Below, in pieces: positions 26,755-36,021 of a stretch of 64,000 nucleotides of DNA. The notes under the pieces are model-generated. The model ran no database searches. It was not told the origin of the DNA and saw only the letters and a list, made by a program, of their open reading frames with translations. The position numbers and the translations under genes are program-made. Position 1 is the stretch's first letter. Every line of letters begins with the position of its first letter. Where the stretch lies: positions 1,612,001 through 1,676,000 of the forward strand of contig NZ_JAVRHX010000001.1 of assembly GCF_031846345.1 (NCBI RefSeq), read 5' to 3'. Origin of the DNA: Glaciecola petra. Lineage in GTDB: Bacteria; Pseudomonadota; Gammaproteobacteria; Enterobacterales; Alteromonadaceae.

Positions 26755-27891
26755 TCAGTTGTTGTCAGTCTCGTTAAGTATTATTGTAGGTTCAGGCTCT
26801 TCCTCATCATCTAGGTCAGTTACCGTCACAGAGCCTCCTCCAAAGTTCCTTGCTCTCACTCTCATGAGTGACATAAGTTGACTTTGTTGCGCTTGCGAGA
26901 GTGCGTTACCACTAACAAATCGACTACCTGAGCCCGAGTTTACAACAAGGCCTATATCTCTTCTTCGAGTGCTCCCATAAAGGTCATTAATGCGCCAATT
27001 GTTGATATCTGCCTTTAACCTGCGAGCATTCTGAATAAGTTCTTGGATAGATTTGTTAGCAAACTGCAAGAGGTGTGGTTTTAGGTCCTCATTAAAATCG
27101 GGAAAAAACTGCACATTTCTTTCATAAAAGCTAGAAACCCTAAGCACTCCTTTCCCACCATTAAACTGAGTACCCCTATTTGAATTTATAAATTCTTGGG
27201 CGTTTTCTTTAAGTGCTTGATTAACTTTGCGCGCGGTAAACGCTCTTGTACGAATGTTCGGACTGCCTTTGATGCCCTGATGTAAACCATATATATATAA
27301 GTTATTTTCGGGATAAAGTGCTGGCAGTACACGATAATGAATATCATTGAGGCTGAGTTGAGCGTTTTCTATTGTGAGAATTTTTTTATCAAGAATTGAT
27401 TCCTCACCCGTTAAAATTGGCTTTAAATTATTCAGTGGATAAACCACAGCTAATTCATTAATTAGGGTAACGTTGTACAGATTTAACCAGTAGGCCAATA
27501 AGGCCTCTCTACTATATTGATTGAGAGGTGTAAGGTTGGGGATGTCTTCTAGCTCTTTCCTTAAATTCAGGATTTTTTCTTGGTCATCTTTGAGGCTTTC
27601 ATAGAAAAAACGATTAGCTTCATTTTCAGTTGCACCATCTACTGTTTGTCTCAAACGTGTGCCCGTGGGAGGTTTAGCCCGTTTAGCATAAGCTCTAGTC
27701 GAAGGACCCATATTAATCACACCGGCGTGTAATAATTGGTCAACTATGCTGAAATCCATCTCTAAATCAGAGTTTGCAGTGTATTCAGCGAATTTAGCAT
27801 AGTCCACCGAACTTGTTTCGCTAGCCATTAAAGTATAGGAAAGTGACATTAACAATAAAGCGAATGGGACTGCTAGAAATCTTTTATACAT
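26755..27891 (-). CDS. Exported DUF547 protein
   Basis: 378 aa with a signal peptide (FLAVPFALLLMSLSYTLMA, residues ~5-23). The DUF547 core is visible: LLAYWLNLYNVTLINELAVV, DDEF-like LSLNDIHYRVLPALYP, IYGLHQGIKGSPNIRTRAF and GVLRVSSFYERNVQFFPDF. Relatives are periplasmic or, in eukaryotes, ternary-complex-type proteins; function unknown. The C-terminus is acidic (DLDDEEEPEPT). Convergent with the ABC exporter, with only 5 bases between the stops. Confidence 0.85.
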   Translation of the reverse strand: MYKRFLAVPFALLLMSLSYTLMASETSSVDYAKFAEYTANSDLEMDFSIVDQLLHAGVINMGPSTRAYAKRAKPPTGTRLRQTVDGATENEANRFFYESLKDDQEKILNLRKELEDIPNLTPLNQYSREALLAYWLNLYNVTLINELAVVYPLNNLKPILTGEESILDKKILTIENAQLSLNDIHYRVLPALYPENNLYIYGLHQGIKGSPNIRTRAFTARKVNQALKENAQEFINSNRGTQFNGGKGVLRVSSFYERNVQFFPDFNEDLKPHLLQFANKSIQELIQNARRLKADINNWRINDLYGSTRRRDIGLVVNSGSGSRFVSGNALSQAQQSQLMSLMRVRARNFGGGSVTVTDLDDEEEPEPTIILNETDNN

Positions 27892-28107
27892 TGATGAGAC
27901 CTTATCGGTAGACTAACTTTGCATTGCATGAACACATAAATATAGTACATAAGTATAAAAAAAGTTCATCCGATAAACTAGAAATATAAACAAAATTTTA
28001 TTTGCTATTAAAAGCACTTAACATGGCGTATTCTGGCGAAATTATTGAACCACTACTATTAATTTCTGTTTGCCCCCACGCCTTCTGCATTTTCACTGCA
28101 TACTATT

Positions 28108-28266
28108 TTACTGGCGTTGGCTTGCGCATGAATCATCAAAATCGAATGTTTTTAAAATACTTTTATTTTTCTGCCAAGCTTGGCGGATAAAGGGTAATAA
28201 ATTGCCCTCGAGACAACCACCGCTTAATAGCCCAAATTGTTGACCAAGGCTATTTACTAACATCAT
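28108..28266 (-). pseudogene. Remnant of an XdhC/CoxI-family gene
   Basis: The minus strand encodes 52 residues from ATG 28266 to TAA 28108 that contain FGLLSGGCLEGNLLPF, the hallmark SGGCLE motif of XdhC/CoxI molybdenum-cofactor insertion proteins (normally ~300 residues). Upstream in frame GAMMLV is preceded by VNSN-stop-AE-stop, which resembles the VxxxGSxxRxxGAMMLV lead-in of the family but is broken by two stops. Downstream another frame opens (ending PEYAMLSAFNSK). No xanthine dehydrogenase gene is in the window. It is a decayed fragment, probably left by deletion. Confidence 0.72.
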
Positions 28267-28399
28267 GGCACCTTACTCGGCTCAGTTACTGTTTACGCAA
28301 CCTGCGTTGTTTGTCAACTAACGTTCAGGTTAAACTATTACGGCCCTGTTCTATAAACAATAATTGACTACAATTATAAAATCGTTGGAAACAAATTTT

Positions 28400-28672
28400 A
28401 TGGCGCAAGAAAGTCAAAGGCCAACGCAAGTACCATCTGACCTTACTGTGATGAGCGACGATCAGCAATACTTGGTCGATACCGTCAATACACAAATGCC
28501 ATTTGGAAAATACGCCGGATGCAAATTGCTTTTGCTTCCCGAACCTTACTTAGTTTGGTTTCATAAAAAAGGCTTTCCGCATGGGAAACTTGGAAAACAG
28601 CTAGCCCTCATGTACGAAATCAAACTCAATGGCTTAGAAAAAATGCTCAAGCCTTTGTTAAAAACTGATTAA
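28400..28672 (+). CDS. DUF3820-family small protein
   Basis: 90 aa from ATG 28400 (MAQESQRPTQ); a TTG 36 bases earlier is a weaker start. The MPFGKYAGCKLLLLPEPYLV and FPHGKLGKQLALMYEIKLNG segments identify DUF3820 (PF12843), small cytoplasmic proteins of unknown role, in some species annotated as quorum-sensing-regulated. Convergent with the DAHP synthase gene, 46 bases apart. Confidence 0.85.
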   Translation: MAQESQRPTQVPSDLTVMSDDQQYLVDTVNTQMPFGKYAGCKLLLLPEPYLVWFHKKGFPHGKLGKQLALMYEIKLNGLEKMLKPLLKTD

Positions 28673-28718
28673 AGGCTTAAGCTCGCGCTTAATCAGTTTG
28701 ATACAACAGTTAATTGCT

Positions 28719-30059
28719 TTAGCGTTTTAAATGGTCGGCTACCAAAAACGCCATTTCTAGCACTTGGTCCGCATTTAAGCGCGGGTCACATTGCGTCTGA
28801 TAAGCTTGTGCTAAGTCTTCATCGCTAATCTTGTAAGCTCCCCCTGTGCACTCTGTAACATGCTGACCTGTCATTTCTAAATGTATACCACCCGCATGCG
28901 TCCCTTCAGCTTTGTGTGCATCGAAGAAGGTTTTAATTTCTGTCAATATTGCGTCAAAGTTTCTGGTTTTATAGCCGCTGCTGGCTTTGATCGTATTCCC
29001 ATGCATTGGGTCAGAACTCCATACAACAGTTCGTCCTTCTTCCTTAACTCTGCGCAATAAAGGCGGCAAATGATCGCCCAACTTATCGGCGCCCATTCTA
29101 GTAATAAAAGTTAAGCGCCCTGGAATGTCGTCTGGGTTTAATGCATCTATAATACGCATTAGTTCATCGCCCTGCATAGTGGGCCCAATTTTCACACCAA
29201 CAGGATTGTGTATACCGCGGAAAAATTCTATATGGGCATGGTCGAGTTGCCGTGTCCGCTCGCCTATCCACACCATGTGTGCAGAACAGTTATAAGGTTT
29301 TCCTGTGAGGGTATCTATACGAGTAAGCGCCTGCTCGTAATTTAGCAACAATGCCTCGTGCGAAGTGAACAAATTCGTTTCTTGCAAAGCAGAAGTATTC
29401 TCACTATTTAAGCCAATCACGTCCATAAACGCTAAGGTATCTTCTATCCGCTTGGCAATATCTTGGTAGCGTTCTTTTAAAGGATTGTTCTCTAAAAATG
29501 CCATATTCCAACGATTAACTTGATGTAAATCAGCTAAACCGCCTTGTGCAAAAGCACGCAATAGATTTAGTGTAGACGCGCTTCTATGGTAGGCATCTAA
29601 TAGTCGATTCGGATCAGGCAAACGCGCTTGCTCAGTAAATTCCAGACTATTCACAATATCACCGCGATAACAAGGTAATGTAATACCGTTGATTGTTTCT
29701 GTGTCAGCTGAACGCGGTTTTGCATATTGTCCAGCCATACGAGCCACCTTAGTGACTGGACAACGGCCTGCAAAGGTCAATACGATTGCCATTTGCAGAA
29801 TTACTTTGAAGGTATCTCTTATTTTTGGCGCATTAAATTCATCAAATGACTCAGCGCAGTCACCACCTTGCAACAAAAAGCCCTTACCCTGTGCGACTTC
29901 TCCTAATTGTTTATGTAGCTGACGAGTTTCTTCAGCGAACACTAAAGGAGGATAGGTAGAGAGTTTTTTCTCGACATCGTTTAATAAGGTTTGGTCCTGA
30001 TAACTTGGTTGTTGCAAAATTGGCTTATTCCGCCAACTATCTATACTCCACTGACTCAC
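28719..30059 (-). CDS. 3-deoxy-7-phosphoheptulonate synthase, class II
   Basis: Condenses phosphoenolpyruvate and erythrose-4-phosphate, the first step of the shikimate pathway. 446 aa, plant/actinobacterial type II, unrelated in sequence to AroFGH of E. coli. Motifs: LLQGGDCAESF (residues ~60-70), KVARMAGQYAKPRS, VWIGERTRQLDHAHIEFFRG, and VWSSDPMHGNT. It lacks the long N-terminal regulatory extension of the Mycobacterium enzyme. The gene stands alone; no secondary-metabolite genes are nearby, so either primary aromatic biosynthesis or a supporting role is possible. Confidence 0.94.
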   Translation of the reverse strand: MSQWSIDSWRNKPILQQPSYQDQTLLNDVEKKLSTYPPLVFAEETRQLHKQLGEVAQGKGFLLQGGDCAESFDEFNAPKIRDTFKVILQMAIVLTFAGRCPVTKVARMAGQYAKPRSADTETINGITLPCYRGDIVNSLEFTEQARLPDPNRLLDAYHRSASTLNLLRAFAQGGLADLHQVNRWNMAFLENNPLKERYQDIAKRIEDTLAFMDVIGLNSENTSALQETNLFTSHEALLLNYEQALTRIDTLTGKPYNCSAHMVWIGERTRQLDHAHIEFFRGIHNPVGVKIGPTMQGDELMRIIDALNPDDIPGRLTFITRMGADKLGDHLPPLLRRVKEEGRTVVWSSDPMHGNTIKASSGYKTRNFDAILTEIKTFFDAHKAEGTHAGGIHLEMTGQHVTECTGGAYKISDEDLAQAYQTQCDPRLNADQVLEMAFLVADHLKR

Positions 30060-30153
30060 AATAATTCCTTGTTTATTTGGTTTTGCGCGATGTTAATCAA
30101 TCATAATCAATCGAAAATGATACCACATTACATGTGGGTCTGTTGACAGCTTT

Positions 30154-30894
30154 TTAGTCGCAAGCGACAAAATATTTATGGCTGAGGGAGTTGTCTTTTG
30201 CTTCAACAAATGAATGGTCAAAAACATGCTTAAGATTTGAAGTCGTCATTTGCGTTTCTGTAGGGGCAACACCGAACATTTTTTGGTCTTTTAGAAACAT
30301 AATATGACTTGCGTATTTTGCGGATAAATTCATATCGTGAGAACTCATAACTACTACATTTCCCTGCTCACATATTTGGGTTAACAAACGCATAAGTTGC
30401 GCCTGATAATTAACATCTAGCTGTTGGCATGGTTCGTCTAATAAAACCAAAGCTTCACCACGCTCTATTGCAGGCCATATTTGGCTTAGCACTCTGGCTA
30501 GATGGAAACGTTGTTGTTGACCACCCGATAAGCTTGGTAAATTGTTGTTCAACATACTTGAAAGTTCAAAGCATTGTTCTAATTCGTGAGGTAAATCGAC
30601 GCGCTGAGTATAAAAACTAAGTAGTTGTTTTAAAGGGATAGAAAACTCAATATTTTGCTGTTGTTGCAATAAGCATCTTTGCCGAGAAAGTGCTTCAAGC
30701 GATAAATTAAAAAGGTCGTTGTCTCGCCAATACATCTTTCCTTTGTCAGCGTTTATCAAACCAGAAAACAAAGCCAGTACTGAAGATTTGCCCGCTCCAT
30801 TTGGCCCTAATAGATGTAATTGGGCCCCTTTTCGAATAATAACATTTAGTTCGCTAACACGCCCTTTTACACTCACGTTACTAGCAACTAGCAT
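30154..30894 (-). CDS. btuD: Vitamin B12 ABC importer ATP-binding protein
   Basis: 246-aa ATPase of the FecE/BtuD group. Walker A GPNGAGKSS (~residues 32-40), signature LSGGQQQRFHLARVL, Walker B ALVLLDEPCQQLD. ATG 30894 directly abuts the glpD stop (30895-30897), so it is read as the second gene of a glpD-btuD unit. The partner permease btuC lies 3.4 kb away at 34308-35273, on the same strand but separated by glpD and the opposite-facing glpK. Assigning it to B12 rather than siderophore uptake rests on the partner's similarity; no btuF is seen. Confidence 0.85.
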   Translation of the reverse strand: MLVASNVSVKGRVSELNVIIRKGAQLHLLGPNGAGKSSVLALFSGLINADKGKMYWRDNDLFNLSLEALSRQRCLLQQQQNIEFSIPLKQLLSFYTQRVDLPHELEQCFELSSMLNNNLPSLSGGQQQRFHLARVLSQIWPAIERGEALVLLDEPCQQLDVNYQAQLMRLLTQICEQGNVVVMSSHDMNLSAKYASHIMFLKDQKMFGVAPTETQMTTSNLKHVFDHSFVEAKDNSLSHKYFVACD

Positions 30895-32511
30895 TTAGTT
30901 AGTGCTCGCGTTGACAGCCTCAATATATTCTTCAAGTTTTTCTTGAGCCTTATTTCCAAACAGTATTTCACAGGCTTCTACAATGCCTTTTGTTTTGACT
31001 ATCTCAGATTTTCGTAAAACCATTTCAATTTTAGAACGGCGACGTAAAAAATCTTCCAGTTTTGTAATCATCTCACGACGGGCAGCATAATCAAGCTCTG
31101 CTCTTAAATATTCAGCATTTTCCATTAATTGTTGCGCTTGAGTGGGATCGCGTTGTATTTCATCCAATATTTGTAATGCATGTATATCGTATCTGCGCCA
31201 TAAACGCGTAGTCAGTTTTTCAGAAGAGTACGCGGGAGTCATGGCATCTAAATCAATTAATTTTGCCCTATACTCAAACTCCGCTTTGATTTTAGCGTCG
31301 GATTCGCCATACCAAATGGCGTCTTCGTAGGGTATGTCGATGCCTAAGGATTTAATAATTTGGCTTATCTCTTCACCTACGTTGATGCAGTCGGTCAATT
31401 TGCCACCAAAAATACTCAAGTATTGGTCCTTTTTATTGACGTCAATCGCATGCTTTCGTGATAAAGCTACCCAATCAGCATCACCACCTTTGCCTTTTAC
31501 TGCAAGGGGACGCACCCCACAGCGTTCCGAAATGATATCGTCTTTGGTTAACATTGGGCTTAGGTCTAAAAGTGCATTCACATTATCTAGAATAAACTTT
31601 CTATCATCTTCTGTGACACTGGTATCTGGGTTTTCGACTTTATCATCAGTTGTCCCAATACAGGTTTTTTGTCCCATTGGGATCACAAAAAACAAACGGC
31701 CATCGGAGGCAAAAAAAGCGAGCACTTTGTCTACTTTTGTTAACTTGTTTACGATTAAATGCACCCCTTTTGAAAAAAGATGCTGGTGTTCAGTTTGCTG
31801 GCCATTTTCCTGATTATATTTATCTACTTTGGGCCCGCAAGCATTTATGATCGCTTTAGACTTAATGCGTATATCCTTTCCTGAAATACCGTCTTTAGCG
31901 CTTGTTAGCCAAACATCTTTTTCGCGCTGGCTATCAATAGCCTCAACATAGTTTGTCACAATAGCGCCATTATCCATTGATGAACGAATAAAATTAAATA
32001 CAAATCGAGCGTCGTTGTCATGCAGAAAGGCATCAGAATATTCAAAACCACCTTGGGCATTACTAATATCAATGACCGGCTCTGTTTGTTTTATTTTTTT
32101 AGAAGACAAAAACTTAGGACGCTGAGTAAAGAACCGCCCCATTAACCAATATACCAAAGTGCCAGCAAAAACAAACCATGCAGGGAAACGAAAACCCTTT
32201 TGTAAAGTCGTTAAAAAGCGTATTTCCTTGACCGTAGAAGGATAACTACGCATTAAATGATTGCGGCTTTTACACAATTTATTGACTAAAAAGTACTCAT
32301 GATTTTCTAGATATTTAATGCCGCCCCAAGCTAAATTTGATGAATTGGAAGAAGTTTGCCCTGCAAAGTCACCTTTGTCGATTAGCGCAACTTTAAGCCC
32401 TTTCCTGGCTAGCGCGGCTGCCGAAACGGCACCGTTTATACCGGCACCTAAAATTAAGACATCAAATTCTTTTTCATCTAACAAATTTATATTTGTCTCA
32501 CGCAATAGCAT
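30895..32511 (-). CDS. glpD: Aerobic glycerol-3-phosphate dehydrogenase
   Basis: FAD enzyme that oxidises glycerol-3-phosphate to dihydroxyacetone phosphate and feeds electrons to the quinone pool at the inner membrane. 538 aa. FAD motif VLILGAGINGAVSAAALARKG is at residues ~19-39; SSNLAWGGIKYLE and CGVRPLAVKGKG are family blocks; the C-terminal helical domain is present. Divergent from glpK, so together they convert glycerol to DHAP. No glpF or glpR is adjacent. Confidence 0.94.
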   Translation of the reverse strand: MLLRETNINLLDEKEFDVLILGAGINGAVSAAALARKGLKVALIDKGDFAGQTSSNSSNLAWGGIKYLENHEYFLVNKLCKSRNHLMRSYPSTVKEIRFLTTLQKGFRFPAWFVFAGTLVYWLMGRFFTQRPKFLSSKKIKQTEPVIDISNAQGGFEYSDAFLHDNDARFVFNFIRSSMDNGAIVTNYVEAIDSQREKDVWLTSAKDGISGKDIRIKSKAIINACGPKVDKYNQENGQQTEHQHLFSKGVHLIVNKLTKVDKVLAFFASDGRLFFVIPMGQKTCIGTTDDKVENPDTSVTEDDRKFILDNVNALLDLSPMLTKDDIISERCGVRPLAVKGKGGDADWVALSRKHAIDVNKKDQYLSIFGGKLTDCINVGEEISQIIKSLGIDIPYEDAIWYGESDAKIKAEFEYRAKLIDLDAMTPAYSSEKLTTRLWRRYDIHALQILDEIQRDPTQAQQLMENAEYLRAELDYAARREMITKLEDFLRRRSKIEMVLRKSEIVKTKGIVEACEILFGNKAQEKLEEYIEAVNASTN

Positions 32512-32680
32512 GGCGCCTATTCTCTTCTTGTCATTTATAAGATAAATAGTATATTAATTAGCAATGAATGGTAAAGCAAACTAATTATGTGAATTTATTT
32601 GCGCTCTCACCTGCAATATGTTGCGATAGATTTACGGAGTAACAAAGAAATAACAAGCCATATCGAAAAGAGAATAAAAA

Positions 32681-34165
32681 ATGAGTAAACAAGGTATTTT
32701 ATCGATAGACCAAGGAACGACCTCGAGCAGAGCAATAGTATTTGGTCCTGATGGCCATCAATTTGCTAGTGCACAACAAGAATTTGCACAACATTATCCA
32801 GCTAATGGCTGGGTAGAACATGATCCCGAGGAAATTTGGTCAACCACCCTAGACAGTTGTAAAGAGGCCATAGAAAATGCCGAAAGCAAAGGTGTCACAA
32901 TAAGTTGCATCGGTATTACTAATCAACGCGAAACCACCTTGGTATGGAATAAAGAAACGGGTAAAGCGATTTATCCCGCAATTGTTTGGCAAGACCGACG
33001 CACCGCGCAATATTGTGAAAGTATTGCACAACATCAAACCGAAGTTCGGGCCAAAACAGGTCTGTTATTAGACCCCTACTTTTCTGCCAGTAAAATTAAA
33101 TGGATATTAGATGAAGTTGAAGGTGCGCGTAACTTGGCCAACAAAGGGAAATTGGCCTTTGGCACCGTAGACAGCTTTTTAATTTGGCGCCTAACAGAAG
33201 GTCAACGCCATGTGACAGACGCTACTAATGCGTGTCGTACAAACCTGTTTAATATACATACTCAGCAATGGGATGACGATTTACTCAATTTGTTTGATAT
33301 ACCCAAAAGCGTATTACCAGAAGTACTCGACTGCGCTGCGGATTTTGGTACATCTAGTGCTAAAGTTCTCGGTACTAATATCCCTATAAGTGGTGTCGCA
33401 GGTGACCAACAAGCGGCATTAATTGGACAATCATGCTTTGAACCCGGCGATTTAAAAAGTACCTATGGAACAGGTTGTTTCGCATTGTTAAATACCGGTG
33501 AAAGTCCAGTAATGTCTACACATCAACTGCTAACTACAGTTGGATATAGACTCAGTGGTAAAACGACCTATGCACTTGAAGGTGCTATATTTACTGCGGG
33601 AGCCAATATCCAATGGTTACGCGACGGTATCAATGTTTTACAGCACGCTAAACAAAGTCAAGTGTTGGCCGAATCTCTCGATTACGATCATGGGGTTTTT
33701 CTTGTGCCCGGCTTTGCAGGTTTGGGGGCTCCACATTGGAATCCTAACGCCAGAGCGAGCCTTTTCGGCATGACTCGCGGCACAGGGCCTGCTCACTTTG
33801 CAAGGGCCGCATTAGAAGCGGTTTGTTATCAAACCCATGAACTACTTACCGCAATGAAGAATGACGGTATGCCCTCTACCAAAGTGCGAGTAGATGGCGG
33901 CATGGTAGCCAACGACTGGTTGTGTCAATTCTTAGCCGATATTTTACAAATAGACGTTCATCGCCCTAAAATAATGGAGTCTACTGCTTTAGGTGCAGCT
34001 TATCTAGCTGGCCTGCAAAACGGTATTTACAACACGCTAGACGACATTGCTGCTCACAAACAAATCGACCGTGTTTTTAAGCCTGAATTAGGTTTGCAGA
34101 CACGGCAACGTTTGTTAAACAAGTGGGAACTTGCCGTTAAGGCGACTTTGGCTTTTGCGAATTGA
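32681..34165 (+). CDS. glpK: Glycerol kinase
   Basis: Phosphorylates glycerol with ATP. 494 aa, full length. FGGY-family features: N-terminal IDQGTTSSRAIVF (residues ~7-19), GITNQRETTLVW, VAGDQQAALIGQ, STYGTGCFALLNTG, DGGMVANDWLCQFLADIL. Cytoplasmic, although it works with glycerol entering by diffusion or a facilitator not encoded here. Divergent from glpD with a 169-base shared promoter region in which I could not identify a GlpR operator by eye. Confidence 0.96.
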   Translation: MSKQGILSIDQGTTSSRAIVFGPDGHQFASAQQEFAQHYPANGWVEHDPEEIWSTTLDSCKEAIENAESKGVTISCIGITNQRETTLVWNKETGKAIYPAIVWQDRRTAQYCESIAQHQTEVRAKTGLLLDPYFSASKIKWILDEVEGARNLANKGKLAFGTVDSFLIWRLTEGQRHVTDATNACRTNLFNIHTQQWDDDLLNLFDIPKSVLPEVLDCAADFGTSSAKVLGTNIPISGVAGDQQAALIGQSCFEPGDLKSTYGTGCFALLNTGESPVMSTHQLLTTVGYRLSGKTTYALEGAIFTAGANIQWLRDGINVLQHAKQSQVLAESLDYDHGVFLVPGFAGLGAPHWNPNARASLFGMTRGTGPAHFARAALEAVCYQTHELLTAMKNDGMPSTKVRVDGGMVANDWLCQFLADILQIDVHRPKIMESTALGAAYLAGLQNGIYNTLDDIAAHKQIDRVFKPELGLQTRQRLLNKWELAVKATLAFAN

Positions 34166-34170
34166 ATAAA

Positions 34171-34245
34171 CTAAACGGTTAAAGCTAAAGGCCCACAAGG
34201 AATGTATTCGCCTGAGTCTTGCCATTGTTGTATTGATATATGCAT
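34171..34245 (-). pseudogene. Possible remnant frame downstream of btuC
   Basis: 24 codons from ATG 34245 to TAG 34171 (starts MHISIQQWQDSGEYIP). It resembles the first strands of an alpha/beta-hydrolase but is too short to assign. It sits between btuC and glpK, where an insertion would have cut a gene. It may be chance. Confidence 0.2.
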
Positions 34246-34307
34246 AAGAAATAGCCTACTCGGTTAAATAAGCCCATTTGGCCGTTAGAGGCAGTAAACG
34301 ACTTTTA

Positions 34308-35273
34308 TTAGCGCTTAGCGGTGCTAAACAACAAATATAAAAAGACAGGAGCACCTAGACTAGCGGTCAACAACGACAGGGGTACATGCGTACTAAAAAG
34401 ATATTCATTTAAAAAAGCACAAAGGGTAAGGACTATTGCACCTAGTATTCCTGAGCACAACAATACGGTTTGATTATCATGCCCATGCAAACGTCTTATG
34501 GAATGCGGCACTAGCAGGCCTAAAAATGCCACTGAACCAGCAATAGAAACGCTGACGCCAACAAGCAAAGCAACCAGCAAAAAAACTCGCCCATGCAAAG
34601 CCTTGGCATCGATACCCGCTAGCACTGCCTCACTTGTTCCCAAATAAAGCGCATTGATTTTTGTTGCCAATCCCAATAACGCTAAACTAGCGACAATTAT
34701 AATAGGCGCCACTACCGCTAAACTGTTGACGTTTGTGTACGCTAAGCTGCCCATTAACCAAAACGTTAGACTTTGCAAGGCTTGTGGCGGGGCGATTAAA
34801 TACAACCAAGCGATTAGTGCGCTAAATAAAGTGGATATTGCGATACCCGCAAGTACAAAACTGCTAGTTGAACGCCCTATTTTTTTAGCCAGGATATAAA
34901 TAAGTAAGCCGCTGACACAAGCCCCTAAAAAGCAAAACAAAGGCATCCAGTACATGCTATTGGTCGCAATGTCGATTTGGGTGAACACACCTAAGCTACT
35001 AAAAAGAAATAAGAATATGGCGGCCATTAAACTCGCTCCGCTCGAAACACCGATAATGCCAGGGTCCGCCAAAGGGTTATTTAGCACAACTTGGAGTGCC
35101 GCGGATGCACAAGCAATGGCAAAACCTACCAATAGCGCAGTGAGTAACACGGGAAGCTTTAAGCTTTTGAGTATATGAAGTTCAGTGTCAATGTCACCCA
35201 GCACGAAACTTGGTAAAAGGTAAGCAATCGCTACAAAGATATAGACACAAAAGTAGCGTAAGCTAAGAGGCAA
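34308..35273 (-). CDS. btuC: Vitamin B12 ABC importer permease
   Basis: 321 aa, about 8-10 membrane helices, FecCD/BtuC family inner-membrane permease. Diagnostic blocks: LLVGFAIACASAALQVVLNNPLADPGIIG (residues ~40-68; shortened here), GIAISTLFSALIAW and the C-terminal VGVSVSIAGSVAFLGLLVPH. It starts 2 bases after the phosphatase stop, so they form an operon. Its ATPase btuD is not next to it but beyond glpK/glpD. No B12 riboswitch was recognised upstream of the operon. Confidence 0.86.
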   Translation of the reverse strand: MPLSLRYFCVYIFVAIAYLLPSFVLGDIDTELHILKSLKLPVLLTALLVGFAIACASAALQVVLNNPLADPGIIGVSSGASLMAAIFLFLFSSLGVFTQIDIATNSMYWMPLFCFLGACVSGLLIYILAKKIGRSTSSFVLAGIAISTLFSALIAWLYLIAPPQALQSLTFWLMGSLAYTNVNSLAVVAPIIIVASLALLGLATKINALYLGTSEAVLAGIDAKALHGRVFLLVALLVGVSVSIAGSVAFLGLLVPHSIRRLHGHDNQTVLLCSGILGAIVLTLCAFLNEYLFSTHVPLSLLTASLGAPVFLYLLFSTAKR

Positions 35274-35275
35274 GA

Positions 35276-35755
35276 CTATTCCATATCAACTTGTTGAGAA
35301 AGTTTTAATAGTAAACCATCCGATGCTTCTTCAATTAAATCTAATACTAATTCAAAGCCTCTGCCGCCACCGTAATAAGGATCAGGTACTTCATCAAACT
35401 CAGACTGGCTATGTGACATAAAAAGACTTATTTTAGATTGGAATTCGTCAGGGCATTTGCGCTTCAAATCAGAAACGTTAGCTTTATCCATAGCTATAAT
35501 GTAATCAAACTGTTCGTAGTCTTGTTCAGTGACTCGTCTACATTTTAAGGTCGACAAATCATATCCACGCACGCTAGCAACTTGCTGTGAGCGCTTATCT
35601 GGCGGAGCCGCTTTATGGTATCCAGCCGTGCCGGCTGAATCAACATGAACGTCGAATCCGTTTTTTATGGCCTTTTGTCTAAATACACCTTCTGCAGTAG
35701 GTGAGCGACAGATATTCCCAAGACAAACAAAAAGTACTGACGGGGACTGCTTCAC
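35276..35755 (-). CDS. Low-molecular-weight protein-tyrosine phosphatase
   Basis: 159 aa. The active-site P-loop VCLGNICRSPTAEG (CX5R, Cys near residue 11) and the general-acid region VPDPYYGGGRGFE are intact, so it should be active. In proteobacteria such enzymes dephosphorylate tyrosine kinases of polysaccharide export or small phosphoesters; here it precedes btuC, and a role in cobamide phosphate processing is conceivable but unproven. First gene of the minus-strand unit with btuC. Confidence 0.93.
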   Translation of the reverse strand: MKQSPSVLFVCLGNICRSPTAEGVFRQKAIKNGFDVHVDSAGTAGYHKAAPPDKRSQQVASVRGYDLSTLKCRRVTEQDYEQFDYIIAMDKANVSDLKRKCPDEFQSKISLFMSHSQSEFDEVPDPYYGGGRGFELVLDLIEEASDGLLLKLSQQVDME

Positions 35756-36021
35756 ACTGATATTCCTTTATGAGGTTGATTCTGCAGGATTATACAAGAG
35801 ATTTATCAAACTTACACCTAGGCTTGCATCGACTTTTTTTCTTATACTTTAGATGCTTTGTGTTTTATGGCCAGATCTTGTCATAATCGCCTTCAAAAGC
35901 GTAATTAATTGTTTGTCTGTCATTAGTTTGCCTCAAACTATTGCCTGTCTCTTTTCTGTTGCAGTATATATAGTTGCCTGTTAGTTTTACTTGATATATT
36001 TCAGGATTTAAGAACTTTCAT

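Noticed and set aside
28002..28190. Plus-strand 62-codon frame
   Set aside because: It is antisense to the XdhC remnant, which carries a recognisable motif; the plus frame shows none.
31334..31813. 159-codon frame antisense to glpD
   Set aside because: GlpD is full length and well conserved on the other strand; the antisense translation shows no family features.
35756..36021. Possible cobalamin riboswitch upstream of the phosphatase-btuC operon
   Set aside because: I could not find a B12-box-like core or the expected helices on the minus strand; only AT-rich DNA is visible.
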